Below the pieces are notes generated by a model that saw only the letters and a list, made by a program, of their open reading frames with translations, had not been told where the DNA came from and did not search any database. 64,000 bases of DNA from Rhizopus arrhizus (taxonomy: Eukaryota > Mucoromycota > Mucoromycetes > Mucorales > Rhizopodaceae): contig JAKZZE010000012.1 of NCBI GenBank assembly GCA_024220505.1, positions 682,001-746,000 on the forward strand, given 5' to 3'. This document shows, one piece after another, positions 47,501-56,720 of the stretch. Position 1 is the first letter of the stretch. The number at the start of each line of letters is the position of its first letter. Position numbers and translations under genes: made by a program.

Positions 47501-48303
47501 TATGTATGTTCTAAGCATGACATTGTTAAAACTGAGCGATAAGCGTGCTTTGAATTTATAAAATCTTATATTTTCTAAAAACCGCAAAAGTGGCTAAAAT
47601 CTTAGACTTTATATAATCATCTCATCTCTTGATATTATCGGATATTCTTCTTTGCATATGCTAATAATATGCGTGTATATCATTTTCAGTAAAAGAACCC
47701 GGCTCTTTAACTATTCTTTTCCAAAGATCATCGACCCTTTTTGATCTAGTGTCGTATCATCATACCTTTGCCATCAATTGCCACCTGGCATGCTTAAGCG
47801 GACTTAGGCCGGGATTAGTGGCGGCTAAACTTGTAGCACAGAAGCGCTGTTATCAAATATTGAGTTTGTGACATGCGTTGACTTGTGCCTTGTGTCATTG
47901 TCATACTGAAACGAGAGATTACGACGTTTTAGACTACTATACGCTAGGCTTTTGTGGTATGAAGTAAGCGAAATATACAGTGGGTGGACTAATTGTCCCA
48001 GTGTTTCAACATTTTTTACTTTGGACACTGTAACTCGACCAATACTTAGGCTATGTGGCTAGTTTTATGCTCGTTAGAAAGGTCGCACGTCGTGCTACAT
48101 AATATTAAAGAGCCATCGTTCGGAGTTAGCACAGTCTGAGTTAATCAGCAATAGAAAAAAAACACCGCACTGGGACAATTTTTCCGCTACCTGCTTATTT
48201 TGCAATGTGTTCTAAACATCGCCTTTTTAGCAATCAGAAATCACCGGAACTTACGTACCAGTCTTATCTATGATAATCTATGACTCATATCTTTAATGTA
48301 AAG

Positions 48304-48312
48304 TATAAATAG
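48304..48312 (+). promoter_or_regulatory. TATA-like box of Tc1-D
   Basis: TATAAATAG lies 80 nt upstream of the transposase ATG, in the same relative place as in Tc1-B1. Confidence 0.45.
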
Positions 48313-48391
48313 CTTTATGTTATTCTTTTTTTTTAACATTATTCTTAGTCTCTTTATATACTGCACTTCTTACGACTTTGTCCCGCATCAA

Positions 48392-49423
48392 ATGACTCCT
48401 ACTATCAGCAAATCTGTTCAGAAACAAATCCAAATGCTTTTGGCTAGTAATATGGCATATGAACAAGTTATGGAACACATCCCAGAACTGAAAAAGTTCA
48501 CTTTAGGTAGGTATGTGAGCAAGTCTTTTCCAAATCGAATGAAGGCAGCCCTTGGTAGAAGAGCAACTATTGGTGAAACTACCAAGTCATACATCCGTAG
48601 ACAAGTAATAAAGGGTGAACTCAAGACAGCCAAAGCAGTACATCAGTATCTGAATGGTTTGGGATATACTATTGGTTATTCTGGAGTCTTGAAGCTTCTT
48701 AAAAGTATGAACTTCAGAGCTAAAATCAAAGCGAGGAAGACTCTGCTTAGTAAACAGCACAAGGAACGACGTTTAGCATGGGCTATGGCCCACAAAGGCT
48801 GAACAACCGATGACTGGAGGCGTATGGTGTTTAGTGATGAGACTAAAATTAATGTTTTCGGATCAGACGGTTGCAAGTATTACTGGAGCCGACCAGACGA
48901 TGTATTGCAGCCTCATCACTTAGACCTTACAGTGAAAGGCGACCAAGGAAGTGTCATGGTATGGGGTTGTATTACTTATGATGGCCCTGGGTATGCTTGT
49001 TGGATACATGATGGAACTATGAAAGCTGTGGATTATGTAAATATCTTGGAAACTACACTTATGGACAGAGTAAAGTACTATGGATACAATCCTGAGAATA
49101 TCTATTTTCAACAAGATAAGGATCCCAAGCACACTTCGAAGCTTGCTAAGCAATGGTTTATGCATAATAACTTCAAGAGTGATCATATCTTTAGCTGGCC
49201 AGCCCAAATTCCCGATTTAAACCCTATTGAACATGTATGGCATCACCTTAAACTCAAGCTGAGTGTATATGATACCAAGGCTAAAGGAGTACATGAGTTA
49301 TGGGAAAGAATCGAAAAAGAATGGAATACTTTTACAGTGGATGATTGTAGAAGATATATAGATAGCATGTCGGATCGTTGTAAAGCAGTTATTAATGCTA
49401 AAGGGGGACATACCCGTTATTAA
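48392..49423 (+). pseudogene. Tc1-D transposase, intact except one TGA in place of Trp; DD37E spacing
   Basis: From ATG 48392 (MTPTISKSVQKQIQ) one frame runs to the stop at 49423, 343 residues, broken only by TGA at 48800-48802 (AMAHKG*TTDDW; relatives have Trp). Catalytic Asp in MVFSDETKINVFGSDG, Asp242 in FQQDKDPKHTSK and Glu280 in IPDLNPIEHVW. The spacing between the last two is 37 residues, the longest here, through an insertion around NNFKSDHIF. The second block reads DKD where most have DND. It ends KGGHTRY. A single reversion would give a full-length protein, so it was lost very recently. Confidence 0.92.
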
Positions 49424-51278
49424 ATAAAATTTACGTTCAAGCGGAAAAATTGTCCCAGTGCGGTGTTTTTTTTCTATTGCTGATTAACTCAGACTGTGCT
49501 AACTCCGAACGATGGCTCTTTAATATTATGTAGCACGACGTGCGACCTTTCTAACGAGCATAAAACTAGCCACATAGCCTAAGTATTGGTCGAGTTACAG
49601 TGTCCAAAGTAAAAAATGTTGAAACACTGGGACAATTAGTCCACCCACTGTATGTGTATATTTATGAGTTCATTATACCATCGTATACCTGACACACATA
49701 TTCTGGTCCTCAATATCTAATACAGCCTTAAAACATAACAGAGCAGCCAGCATGCTTCATTGTTTGATCACCGTGAAAAAATCGCTAAGGTTGCTCGACT
49801 TGCTTTCAATATTAGTGTATACTATCTGCATCCATAATGTTCATATTTGTTTCATTGCTAATGATAGCAGACTTCCAGCCCTCTATAGTATACAATGGCT
49901 TGTCGTGATACCACATTCATCGCTTTTTCCGACTTATACAGCTGATGAAATTCTTCGATTCCTTACTTCCAGACTCAAAATCTAGCTTCCTACTGTGCCT
50001 TTAGACTGACAGTCTGCTAACACTGTATCTTAAGGTCCTCAAAATGTGCTGAGCATCAGGAACTGTGTGTAGCGGACCTTGTCCAAGCTCTAGGTTGATG
50101 ACTGAACTAATAACTTTTCAGGCTAATAGCGGAATACCTTCATGATCACAAGACATTAAGTTTCTTTCTTCCCTCTTTCTCCTGTTGATTGTCCATTTAG
50201 AGATCCTTGTTACTCTAGAAATATCTGCTGTCGTACGAACTAGGCGTGTTCGAGATCTCAGAGTTTCGTTTTTACAGTTGCTTATTTTCTTAAACATATA
50301 AGGCTAGTACTTTGTTATAGTGAATAGGGTAAAAACAAAAGGGGGGACTCAATGGGAAATACAAAATAAGTACAGTTTTATATATTTTTTAAGAGCTACT
50401 AAAATTTACTAATATGCTGTGAAATCTGAAAGCAAACGGGAGAGATATGGGGAAAATTGAAAGAAGGCTAGACAAGCACTACATTTTTGGCGAAAATTGA
50501 AATATGCAAAAAATCACTAAAAATGACCTTATGCCTGGGGGATGTCCGGCACAGTTCCGGTTTACATAACATAATGTATATTTTGGACTGTCTTTCAGAT
50601 GGTATATGCCACAAAAGTCGCAGACATATGGCGGAGATACAATGTTGATTTTAATTTTTGTGCACCAGTTTTGTCCGCTACTGTATATTGCTTTATTAAT
50701 AAAAACATTTGAGGCTATTTATACTTTTTGGATGTCTGGATCTTTACCGCTATTTCAATTGATCGGTTAAAAGAATAATGTGGGAAGGATGGGAAGATAA
50801 AGGAAAGATAGTAGATAATCAATAGCCGCTGTCTTCTTGACGAATCAAGGGACAATGAAGTAGATAAATTATTGATCTAACGATAATTATCGAATAAGGT
50901 TGGATTGAACTGCCGTTGTTATAATCAGGTTCCGATATAGTCGTGGGAACGCCGATAGGGACAACAGGGCAGAGTTAGCTATTGCGGAGATCTCTCGTTT
51001 ATCCATGAATGTTCACTTTACTAGTTGTGTGGATACAACAATTTTGTTTTTTTTTTCAAAAGTGCCGCAAAACTGTCCCAATGCACCGCTTGTTTTCTAT
51101 CCCCTCTATCTCCGTCTGCGCTGTTTTAATTGGTTTTTGCTTTACATTTTTTGATACTGCAAGATTTTGGCTATCGAATGATATATAATAAGGTGTACAT
51201 TAGCTTAACAACTATGGTGTTACAAGCCTTAGAAGAGAAAATTACGAAACATTGGGACAGTTTTGCGGGTCACTGTAT

Positions 51279-51497
51279 ATCATATATAGCACTTCGTGCT
51301 ATGTACGATAAACAGCCCACACAATTTATACCGTACTACCTCGGACCCTAAATCATATTGTTATATTCTAAGACGTAGTTTGTATTGAATGGGCTCTCTC
51401 TCTCGTCCTTACTCAATAAAGAGGTTCAAGAGACTCATCGATTATTTGATTTATTGTTAATTTTATTAATCGAGAGAAACAACACGCCTATTCCACA
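51279..51497 (+). repeat. LTR9 partial copy b, reversed relative to copy a
   Basis: Reverse complement of the part of LTR9a from the ATATATAGCACTTCG region to its TGTGGAATAGG tip. The missing end is cut at the right terminus of Tc1-E2, which is the E2 right flank. Confidence 0.75.
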
Positions 51498-51517
51498 ACA
51501 GTTATTCAAAGAATGGT

Positions 51518-51707
51518 TGTCGTGTTTGGTCATTAATGATGTCTTTATTTATTATTTTATTATTGATCTCAGTCCAGCCTACGTCCGACAATATAATCCA
51601 GGGTTCATTCTAAATTATTAGTTCCTCTCCTTTTTCTTACTTAATAAATAGTAGTTGTTAGCTATTGACTTCTTACTGTTTTTATATTATAAGTACCGAA
51701 TATCTCA
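51518..51707 (+). repeat. Solo mini-LTR, family LTR8 (copy c), with a 20-bp internal deletion
   Basis: 190 bp, TGTCGTGTTTGG to GAATATCTCA, lacking about 20 bp around ATAATTAATAGT present in copies a and b. Flanks do not match; it truncates the gag frame to its right. Confidence 0.85.
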
Positions 51708-52533
51708 ATAGTCCCCGTGACAATAACGGCAATAAGGCTTCATTGATGACCAGGTGGCGTGGACATTAATGTCGACTTCTGCAAGAAGAGAGGAAGGGCG
51801 AGGCTGCGAGGAGTAATCAAGCGGCTGATAAACCCAACGCACATTATGTTGAAGTTCCGGAGGTCGGTGTTCAGTGGTCTTCAGAAACTGTTCCAGAACC
51901 ACATAACCTTTTCCGGAGTAAACTCCAGAAGAACCCTTAATGATACCACTGTCTACGACAGTGCCAAAAGATGACAAGTTGCGTTGCATATCACCGTGAA
52001 GTTGAGCGAGTCCTCCTTCTCGTCGATCATATTGGTGAGGAAGACCTGCTAAAGTAACCTTTAACAACGTAGCTGAAGGTGAAAGCGATAGAAAAACATG
52101 AAAGCGGTCAACAAAGGAAGGAAGTTGAAGACCTGCTAAAGTAACCTTTAACAACGTAGCTGAAGGTGAAAGCGATAGAAAAACATGAAAGCGGTCAACA
52201 AAGGAAGGAAGTTGAAGACCGTCTGAACATAGTTGGGCATACATGGCTGGCGAAACGGTGAGTTCAGCATACAGCTTGATGTAATCTCGACGAATCTGAT
52301 CAGCAACTGCCCAAAGATGTTCATCGCCGTTACAAAACGAAGTAAGCTCAGCTAAGAAGAGTTTTTTTATCTGTGACAGTAGCGATGTCGACAAAGATGG
52401 AATTAGGAACAGATCCCTTCAGAAAGGGACGCATGGTGGAAGGTGAAAAAGTCGAAGGACGGTTGTCTGCTACGGTAGAAGGTTGTCCAGACCCAATACC
52501 AAGCGAATTAGGGTTGGAGGCGTTGGTCGACAT
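51708..52533 (-). pseudogene. LTR-retrotransposon gag (LTR9 element), frameshifted and 3'-truncated
   Basis: Begins MSTNASNPNSLGIGSG at 52533, just inside LTR9c. A frame change occurs at an A7 run (about 52369-52375). The remainder reads LTSFCNGDEHLWAVADQIRR to YQPLDYSSQPRPSS and stops at CRYCHGDY, the first half of a zinc knuckle, where LTR8c begins. A 29-residue segment (LQLPSFVDRFHVFLSLSPSA and following) occurs twice in tandem through an exact 87-bp duplication (about 52040-52215). Confidence 0.7.
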
Positions 52534-52580
52534 TGTGAGATATTTGCAGATAATGAAGTGAGAAAAAAGAAAGGAAATAG

Positions 52581-52869
52581 TGCTTGAAAACTAGTGAATG
52601 AGTCTCTATGTAACCTCTTTATTAGATTTCAAGACGAGGGAGAGAACCCATTTAATCAAACTACGCCTTTATATAGGAAATGAAATTATTCAGGGACCGA
52701 AGTGAGTTCAAGGTCAATTTTAGTATTGAGCTTGAACAATATAAACATTGTATATGAGCTTTTAAGGAATATGTAATAAGTAATATTATGTATTCAGTAT
52801 TTGTTATTTCTTATATAAGATCTGAGTAATCTCATACGAATAATAGTATTTAATGAGGTAAATACGACA
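52581..52869 (-). repeat. LTR9-related 5' LTR (copy c)
   Basis: Plus-strand TGCTTGAAAACTAG to GTAAATACGACA. It shares with LTR9a the AATGAGTCTC, AACCTCTTTATT and GACGAGGGAGAGA-like blocks and the AAATACGACA tip, but is diverged. It lies directly upstream of the minus-strand gag, which identifies it as the 5' LTR. Confidence 0.7.
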
Positions 52870-52990
52870 CATTGCAAGAAAACTGGAGGTTCTTTGCTGA
52901 CCAGCTTGAACGACATTCACCCATGAGAGTTTTTTGGTTTTGTTGGTGAAATTGCCGTATTAGGCACTAAAATTTCTTTATTGGAAAGAA

Positions 52991-53039
52991 CCATGCAATG
53001 ATGATTTTAATTTTTGTGCACCAGTTTTGTCCGCTACTG
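52991..53039 (-). mobile_element. Tip of a Tc1-C'-type element
   Basis: Reverse complement of the left terminus of C' (CCAGTTTTGTCCGCTACTG at the end, GCAATGATGATTTTAAT inside), followed by TA 53040-53041. Only about 50 bp remain. Confidence 0.75.
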
Positions 53040-53041
53040 TA

Positions 53042-53195
53042 GTTGACATTGATAAATATAAGCCTTAATACAAGATCATACAATCAATTTCAACTAAACA
53101 TATTCTAAAAGAATATGTTTTGTATTAATGAGAGTTCTTTGATAAGAAGAAGTATCAACTAAAATAACAAGATCCAGTCCAATATCAGGAATATT
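53042..53195 (-). repeat. LTR1 fragment (copy d), reversed and truncated
   Basis: Reverse complement of the right part of LTR1 (GTTGACATTGATAAATATAA to AATATCAGGAATATT), starting at the Tc1 tip's TA and ending at R340 copy 3. Confidence 0.8.
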
Positions 53196-53535
53196 TGAAG
53201 TGTTTTAAGTATAAAAAATAGGATAAAGAAGAATTAACGAGACCGAACAATAGTTCTAAAGTCGAATACTTTTATTAAAGAAAGATTTCAAGGCTATTTA
53301 TATTAGTTGAGCAAGACCTGAGATTAGATGACAAAAATAGTTACGACCGATATGATTTGACATGTATAAGAAAAATTTTATAGACTGATGTTAATAATCA
53401 ACTGTTGAGATGAAAGTGAAACTTGGCTGTTTAGGGCAGTGATAATTATCAGGCTCTATTCTTATTCAAACTCATTTGTAAAGATTTAGTCCAGAATGAT
53501 AAGACTGTATCTTATTGACATGTCAAAACATGACA
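53196..53535 (+). repeat. R340 repeat, copy 3
   Basis: 340 bp, near-identical to copies 1 and 2. Left flank is truncated LTR1; right flank is sequence leading to the host genes. No target duplication. Confidence 0.8.
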
Positions 53536-53646
53536 GTAATCATATCTGGCAAACATTTGCTGCACTTAGGCTAAATATGTAAATCTAGTAGCTATCCTAT
53601 ATGATTAGACTACCAAAGCTGCTTAAGAGACAACAAGTAATGGAAA

Positions 53647-53886
53647 ATGCGTATTGCAGGACTTTTCTTTCTCTTGCTGCTTATTGCATTGTATCATGTT
53701 TATATGAATAAATGTATTAATATTATCGAAAAGCGTGTTAATTCTAGTTGTACTAATTCGACAGGCAATGAAAGACATGCTTTCGACTTCAAAGTAAAAT
53801 ATTATTGTCTACAGTTTTCAATAAATAACAAATTATATACACAGTGTAATGTATACCCTATTAGTTTGCATTCTCATTATGTATAA
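53647..53886 (+). CDS. Small ORF with signal-peptide-like N-terminus, 79 aa
   Basis: A real ATG opens MRIAGLFFLLLLIALYHVYM, a basic residue followed by a long hydrophobic stretch, as in a secretion signal or a single membrane anchor. The remainder has four Cys residues, a possible N-glycosylation site (NSTG) and no recognised domain. It lies 370 bp upstream of kaptin on the same strand. In A/T-rich DNA a chance ORF of 79 codons is possible, so this is tentative. It could also be one exon of a larger gene. Confidence 0.3.
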   Translation: MRIAGLFFLLLLIALYHVYMNKCINIIEKRVNSSCTNSTGNERHAFDFKVKYYCLQFSINNKLYTQCNVYPISLHSHYV

Positions 53887-54121
53887 TAGGATTTTGAGTC
53901 TGAAATTGAAAATAGTAAAAGATGATTGCAATCTCCTTGTAATCATTCTTAAGCATATTCAAATACCATATGATTTTCAATCGAGCTTATCACATATATA
54001 CAGTTGAACAAAGACATCCTAAGATAAGTGATGCTTAGCAAACAAACGTCCAAAACACAAGGGTTGGAACAGAAAGTTAAAGCACCTGTGCTTTACTTGT
54101 AAGAACTACAGCTTCAACTAA

Positions 54122-54129
54122 TATAAAGC
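54122..54129 (+). promoter_or_regulatory. Possible TATA element upstream of kaptin
   Basis: TATAAAGC about 135 nt before the kaptin ATG. Weak evidence; position and motif only. Confidence 0.25.
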
Positions 54130-54257
54130 CGGTAAGTCTTGTGCTCCTGAAGAAAAAAAATAAACTAGCTCTTTATTAAATACAAAACAGCCTATTTGCT
54201 CTTAAAAGATTTTTTTTTTGTCGGGGATGTCGAACTTTTTTTTACTTTCAATTTCAA

Positions 54258-56214
54258 ATGTCATTTAACGATCCATCAAACACAGATGACAATTTATTAT
54301 TTGATGAAACACACTATGCTCGTTATGGTTACGAAAGAACGTAAGACCATAGATAAAACTATTTGTATGATATGCTCAACATTTGTCGTAGAAATATATA
54401 TGGCTTGGTAACACTCGACTCAAGATTGTTAACATATATTGATAGACCAGAGGAATTTCCCTCCACTCGATACGACAAACTGCCAGATGTCCCGACTACT
54501 GAGTGTGCCCAACGTACTTTACAGAAAAAAAAAAGATGTTTTATAATTCGAAACGCCTATGCTTAAAAGTTGTAACGCATTCGATTTTTCTTTAGTTTTA
54601 CCAAAACCTGTTCGACATTTCATAGCTGCTTCTTCTTCCGAATTGACAGCGTTTATTTCTCGAGATGGATACTGGAATTGTCTTAATATATTTTTGGGCT
54701 TAGAGGCAGGTAAAAACAGAAGAATTGTTGAAAAAAGCATTGAATTTTTATGCAAGCTCAAAAAGGACGCTCAGAAGTAATTGCTATTGATGCTGTTGAG
54801 GAAACCATTGATGGCAAAATAAAGATACTACTAGCATTAGCTGTTGCAGAAGTAAGCCAAGAATACTCATACCATTACAATTCGTTTTTAAAACACCACT
54901 TATGTAAAGAAAGTGGAGACAGAAAATGAAGAAATAAGTTTATCATACAGTCTACGTATTTATGGAAACGCATTAAATACAAAGCTATTCCTTGAACAAG
55001 TATTATTTGATATCAAGGAGTCAAGTCAGGTTATTCCATTGTCTGCCGCTCCGATGCAGATAACTCATGTGCAGTAAAATCCTTACATATCAGCTGTAGT
55101 TTATGTAAATAAACATTTGCAATTAGAGTGAATTATGAAGGGAAGACTCAAATAGCTTTTATGCTGACTTCTATGGACCATATTGTTCACTTTTATATTC
55201 AGGTAAAGAAAACTATATATACTTTTAGAAACGGTTTAATATGTATTTTAGGATTCTCAACTCGGGCAATTTACTGAATTATCTTCATCTACTTTTTTTC
55301 CAATGATGGGAAGAATATCAGAGCATAAAATAAAGTAAATGCTACACCTTAACTAATATACAAAATCTCATTTGTATCAAATGATAGTATTTTGTTTACA
55401 CATATTTTCAACCAGTCGGATGGTGCAAAGGTTATTTGTGCTGGTGGACAAAATGGCGAAATATTTTTAGGGTTTTACGACAAAGGTATATATTTATTTA
55501 CAAGAGAATATTATGCGATTGATACAAATGTGTGTAGACGGAAAAGAAACAAAGACAAACGCTACTAGGATATTCAGTCCTATAACATCAGTTTTATTAT
55601 TCCAGCCAAGAACTTATAGTCAATCTGATGAATTACACTTGATCATAACCTGTGCTATTGAACAGGCTATTGTATACAGACATATTGAAACAAATGGGCT
55701 GACTACAAGTAGAGCACTTCCATTATCTGGTAGTTTTGATAGTGTGTTATGTTCACATGTGATGGATGTGGATTGGGATGGGGAGAGAGAGATATTGATT
55801 GGTACATATGGTAGACAAGTTTTAATTTATAAGCAAGGTAAAGCATTCTATTAATTAACAATTTCTTCTAAACACACATAATTAGTGGCTGGTACACAAG
55901 TTTATAATATCTTATGGAAAAGGCAATTTGCATATCCAATTTATCGTATCGCACACTTAGACTTGAATAGGGATGGGTTGGATGAATTAATTGTAACCAC
56001 AATGTATGGTGTGCATATTTTTCAAGTAAGTTTACTCAACAATAAGAAGTGCTGCGATTGATATCGATATGGTTAGCCAAATATGAAGAAGGCTAGAGAT
56101 AGATTACTTGAAGCACTTCAATATGTAGAATCAACCAAGAGAAGAAAGTATGAATTATTAATAGAATGGAGACACAGAAAAGAACTTGAAAAGTCGATTG
56201 TATTTGAACGCTAG
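54258..56214 (+). CDS. KPTN: Kaptin homologue (KICSTOR subunit family), 11 modelled exons, about 470 aa
   Basis: Exons: 54258-54340, 54392-54513, 54596-54709, 54757-54851, 54910-55073, 55127-55202, 55252-55334, 55388-55485, 55538-55837, 55886-56025 and 56077-56214. Introns are 47-82 nt and GT..AG, and phases agree, giving 470 residues. The 5' part (donor GTACTT at 54514 especially) is tentative. Kaptin-like blocks include NIYGLV near the start, SEVIAIDAV, ILFTHIFNQSDGAKVICAGG, the strongly conserved FDSVLCSHVMDVDWDGEREI with GTYGRQVLIYK, and IAHLDLNRDGLDELIV (FG-GAP-like propeller repeats), then a basic helical tail. In animals kaptin with ITFG2, SZT2 and KICS2 recruits GATOR1 to lysosomes to restrain mTORC1; the fungal role is unknown to me. 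No stop disrupts any exon. Confidence 0.85.
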
Positions 56215-56344
56215 CCAAATTTTTAAAAGTTTAAATGAAAGTTTATGTTGTATTTTGTTGCGGGTCAATTATGAACGAAGTTAAGGTTTAGAATATAGTT
56301 TAAATACGAATTTAAAAATAAAAGATCTAAGCAAAATGATAACG

Positions 56345-56370
56345 AAAAAAAAAAAAAAAAAAAAAAAAAA
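56345..56370 (+). repeat. 26-nt poly-A run downstream of kaptin
   Basis: A pure A run 130 bp after the kaptin stop. It may be a retroposition tail or simple-sequence slippage. The next 190 bp hold nothing recognisable apart from a segment at about 56480-56559 that is the reverse complement of 57835-57913. Confidence 0.5.
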
Positions 56371-56559
56371 GTTTGTGAAGATGTGCACATATCGCCAGTG
56401 CCGCTTTACGCCAACTACATTTACAAAGTGACCAATGCTAATTTGATATAGAAATTTATACGTGGATTTGCAACCAAAGCTTTTTAGGAAAGGGGGTTTC
56501 GGTAAAATATACTATAACAATAAAGATAAAGAAATACCGTTAGAACTTGGTATCTTTAT

Positions 56560-56720
56560 TGTTATGTTCTGGTAAGGTAATTATCAAAATAGCAGTAAAA
56601 CCAAAAGAATACTTTTTGAGACTGAACTTTATTTAAGACAATCTTGATTGTTAAAAAGAAATCATTACAAAGTCTACTGTTTATATTCTTCTATCAGTTG
56701 GCGGGTAAATGAGTAGTTAT
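56560..56720 (-). repeat. LTR6 fragment, reversed
   Basis: Starts TGTTATGTTCTGGTAAGG, the reverse complement of the LTR6 right end, and continues to GGCGGGTAAATGAG. It is cut by LTR1c. Confidence 0.82.

Larger units (their letters stand above)
47978..49650 (+). mobile_element. Tc1/mariner element D with perfect 211-bp inverted termini
   Basis: Arms 47978-48188 and 49440-49650 match base for base as far as I can read, starting CAGTGGGTGGACTAATTGTC. TA at 47976-47977 and 49651-49652; copies C1-C3 give the empty site. Each arm ends with an inverted variant of its own tip (CACTGGGACAATTTTTCCGC at about 48168-48187). Deepest element of the nest, hence one of the latest insertions. Confidence 0.95.
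47379..50683 (-). mobile_element. Tc1/mariner element C, copy 4 (reverse orientation), split by Tc1-D
   Basis: TA at 47377-47378 and 50684-50685. Without Tc1-D and one TA the length is again 1,630 bp. It lies in the Ty3 5' LTR and is reversed relative to copies 1-3. Confidence 0.95.
39430..51040 (-). mobile_element. Complete Ty3/chromovirus LTR retrotransposon with four later insertions
   Basis: The LTRs are 424 bp each and differ by one base that I can see (GTTGGC versus GTTAGC). The 5-bp duplication ATTTT flanks it (39425-39429, 51041-51045). Internal sequence has a polypurine tract beside the 3' LTR and one gag-pol frame. Insertions are LTR2c, Tc1-C3 and Tc1-C4 (in the 5' LTR), with Tc1-D inside C4. 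Net length is about 6.2 kb. High LTR identity means it inserted recently, and the four insertions followed. Confidence 0.95.
47310..51040 (-). repeat. Ty3 element 5' LTR (family LTR3), split by Tc1-C4
   Basis: 47310-47378 plus 50686-51040 gives 424 bp, equal to the 3' LTR. The sequence just inside (minus strand) starts with nine T then GTGAATTC, with no TGG of an ordinary tRNA primer site. Confidence 0.93.
34594..51278 (+). mobile_element. Tc1/mariner element E2, carrying a 15-kb set of nested insertions
   Basis: The left arm CAGTGACCCGCAAAACTGTC... (34594 to about 34819) and right arm ending at 51278 are family E inverted termini. Between them lie, in order, LTR6, LTR4a (with LTR2b inside), Tc1-C2 and the whole Ty3 element, each inserted in E2 sequence with its own target duplication. 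Net E2 length is about 1.65 kb. The right flank is TA, but at the left TA sits 2 bp away (TACA before CAGTG), and the two flanks come from different elements (LINE L and LTR9), so this locus has been rearranged. Confidence 0.88.
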
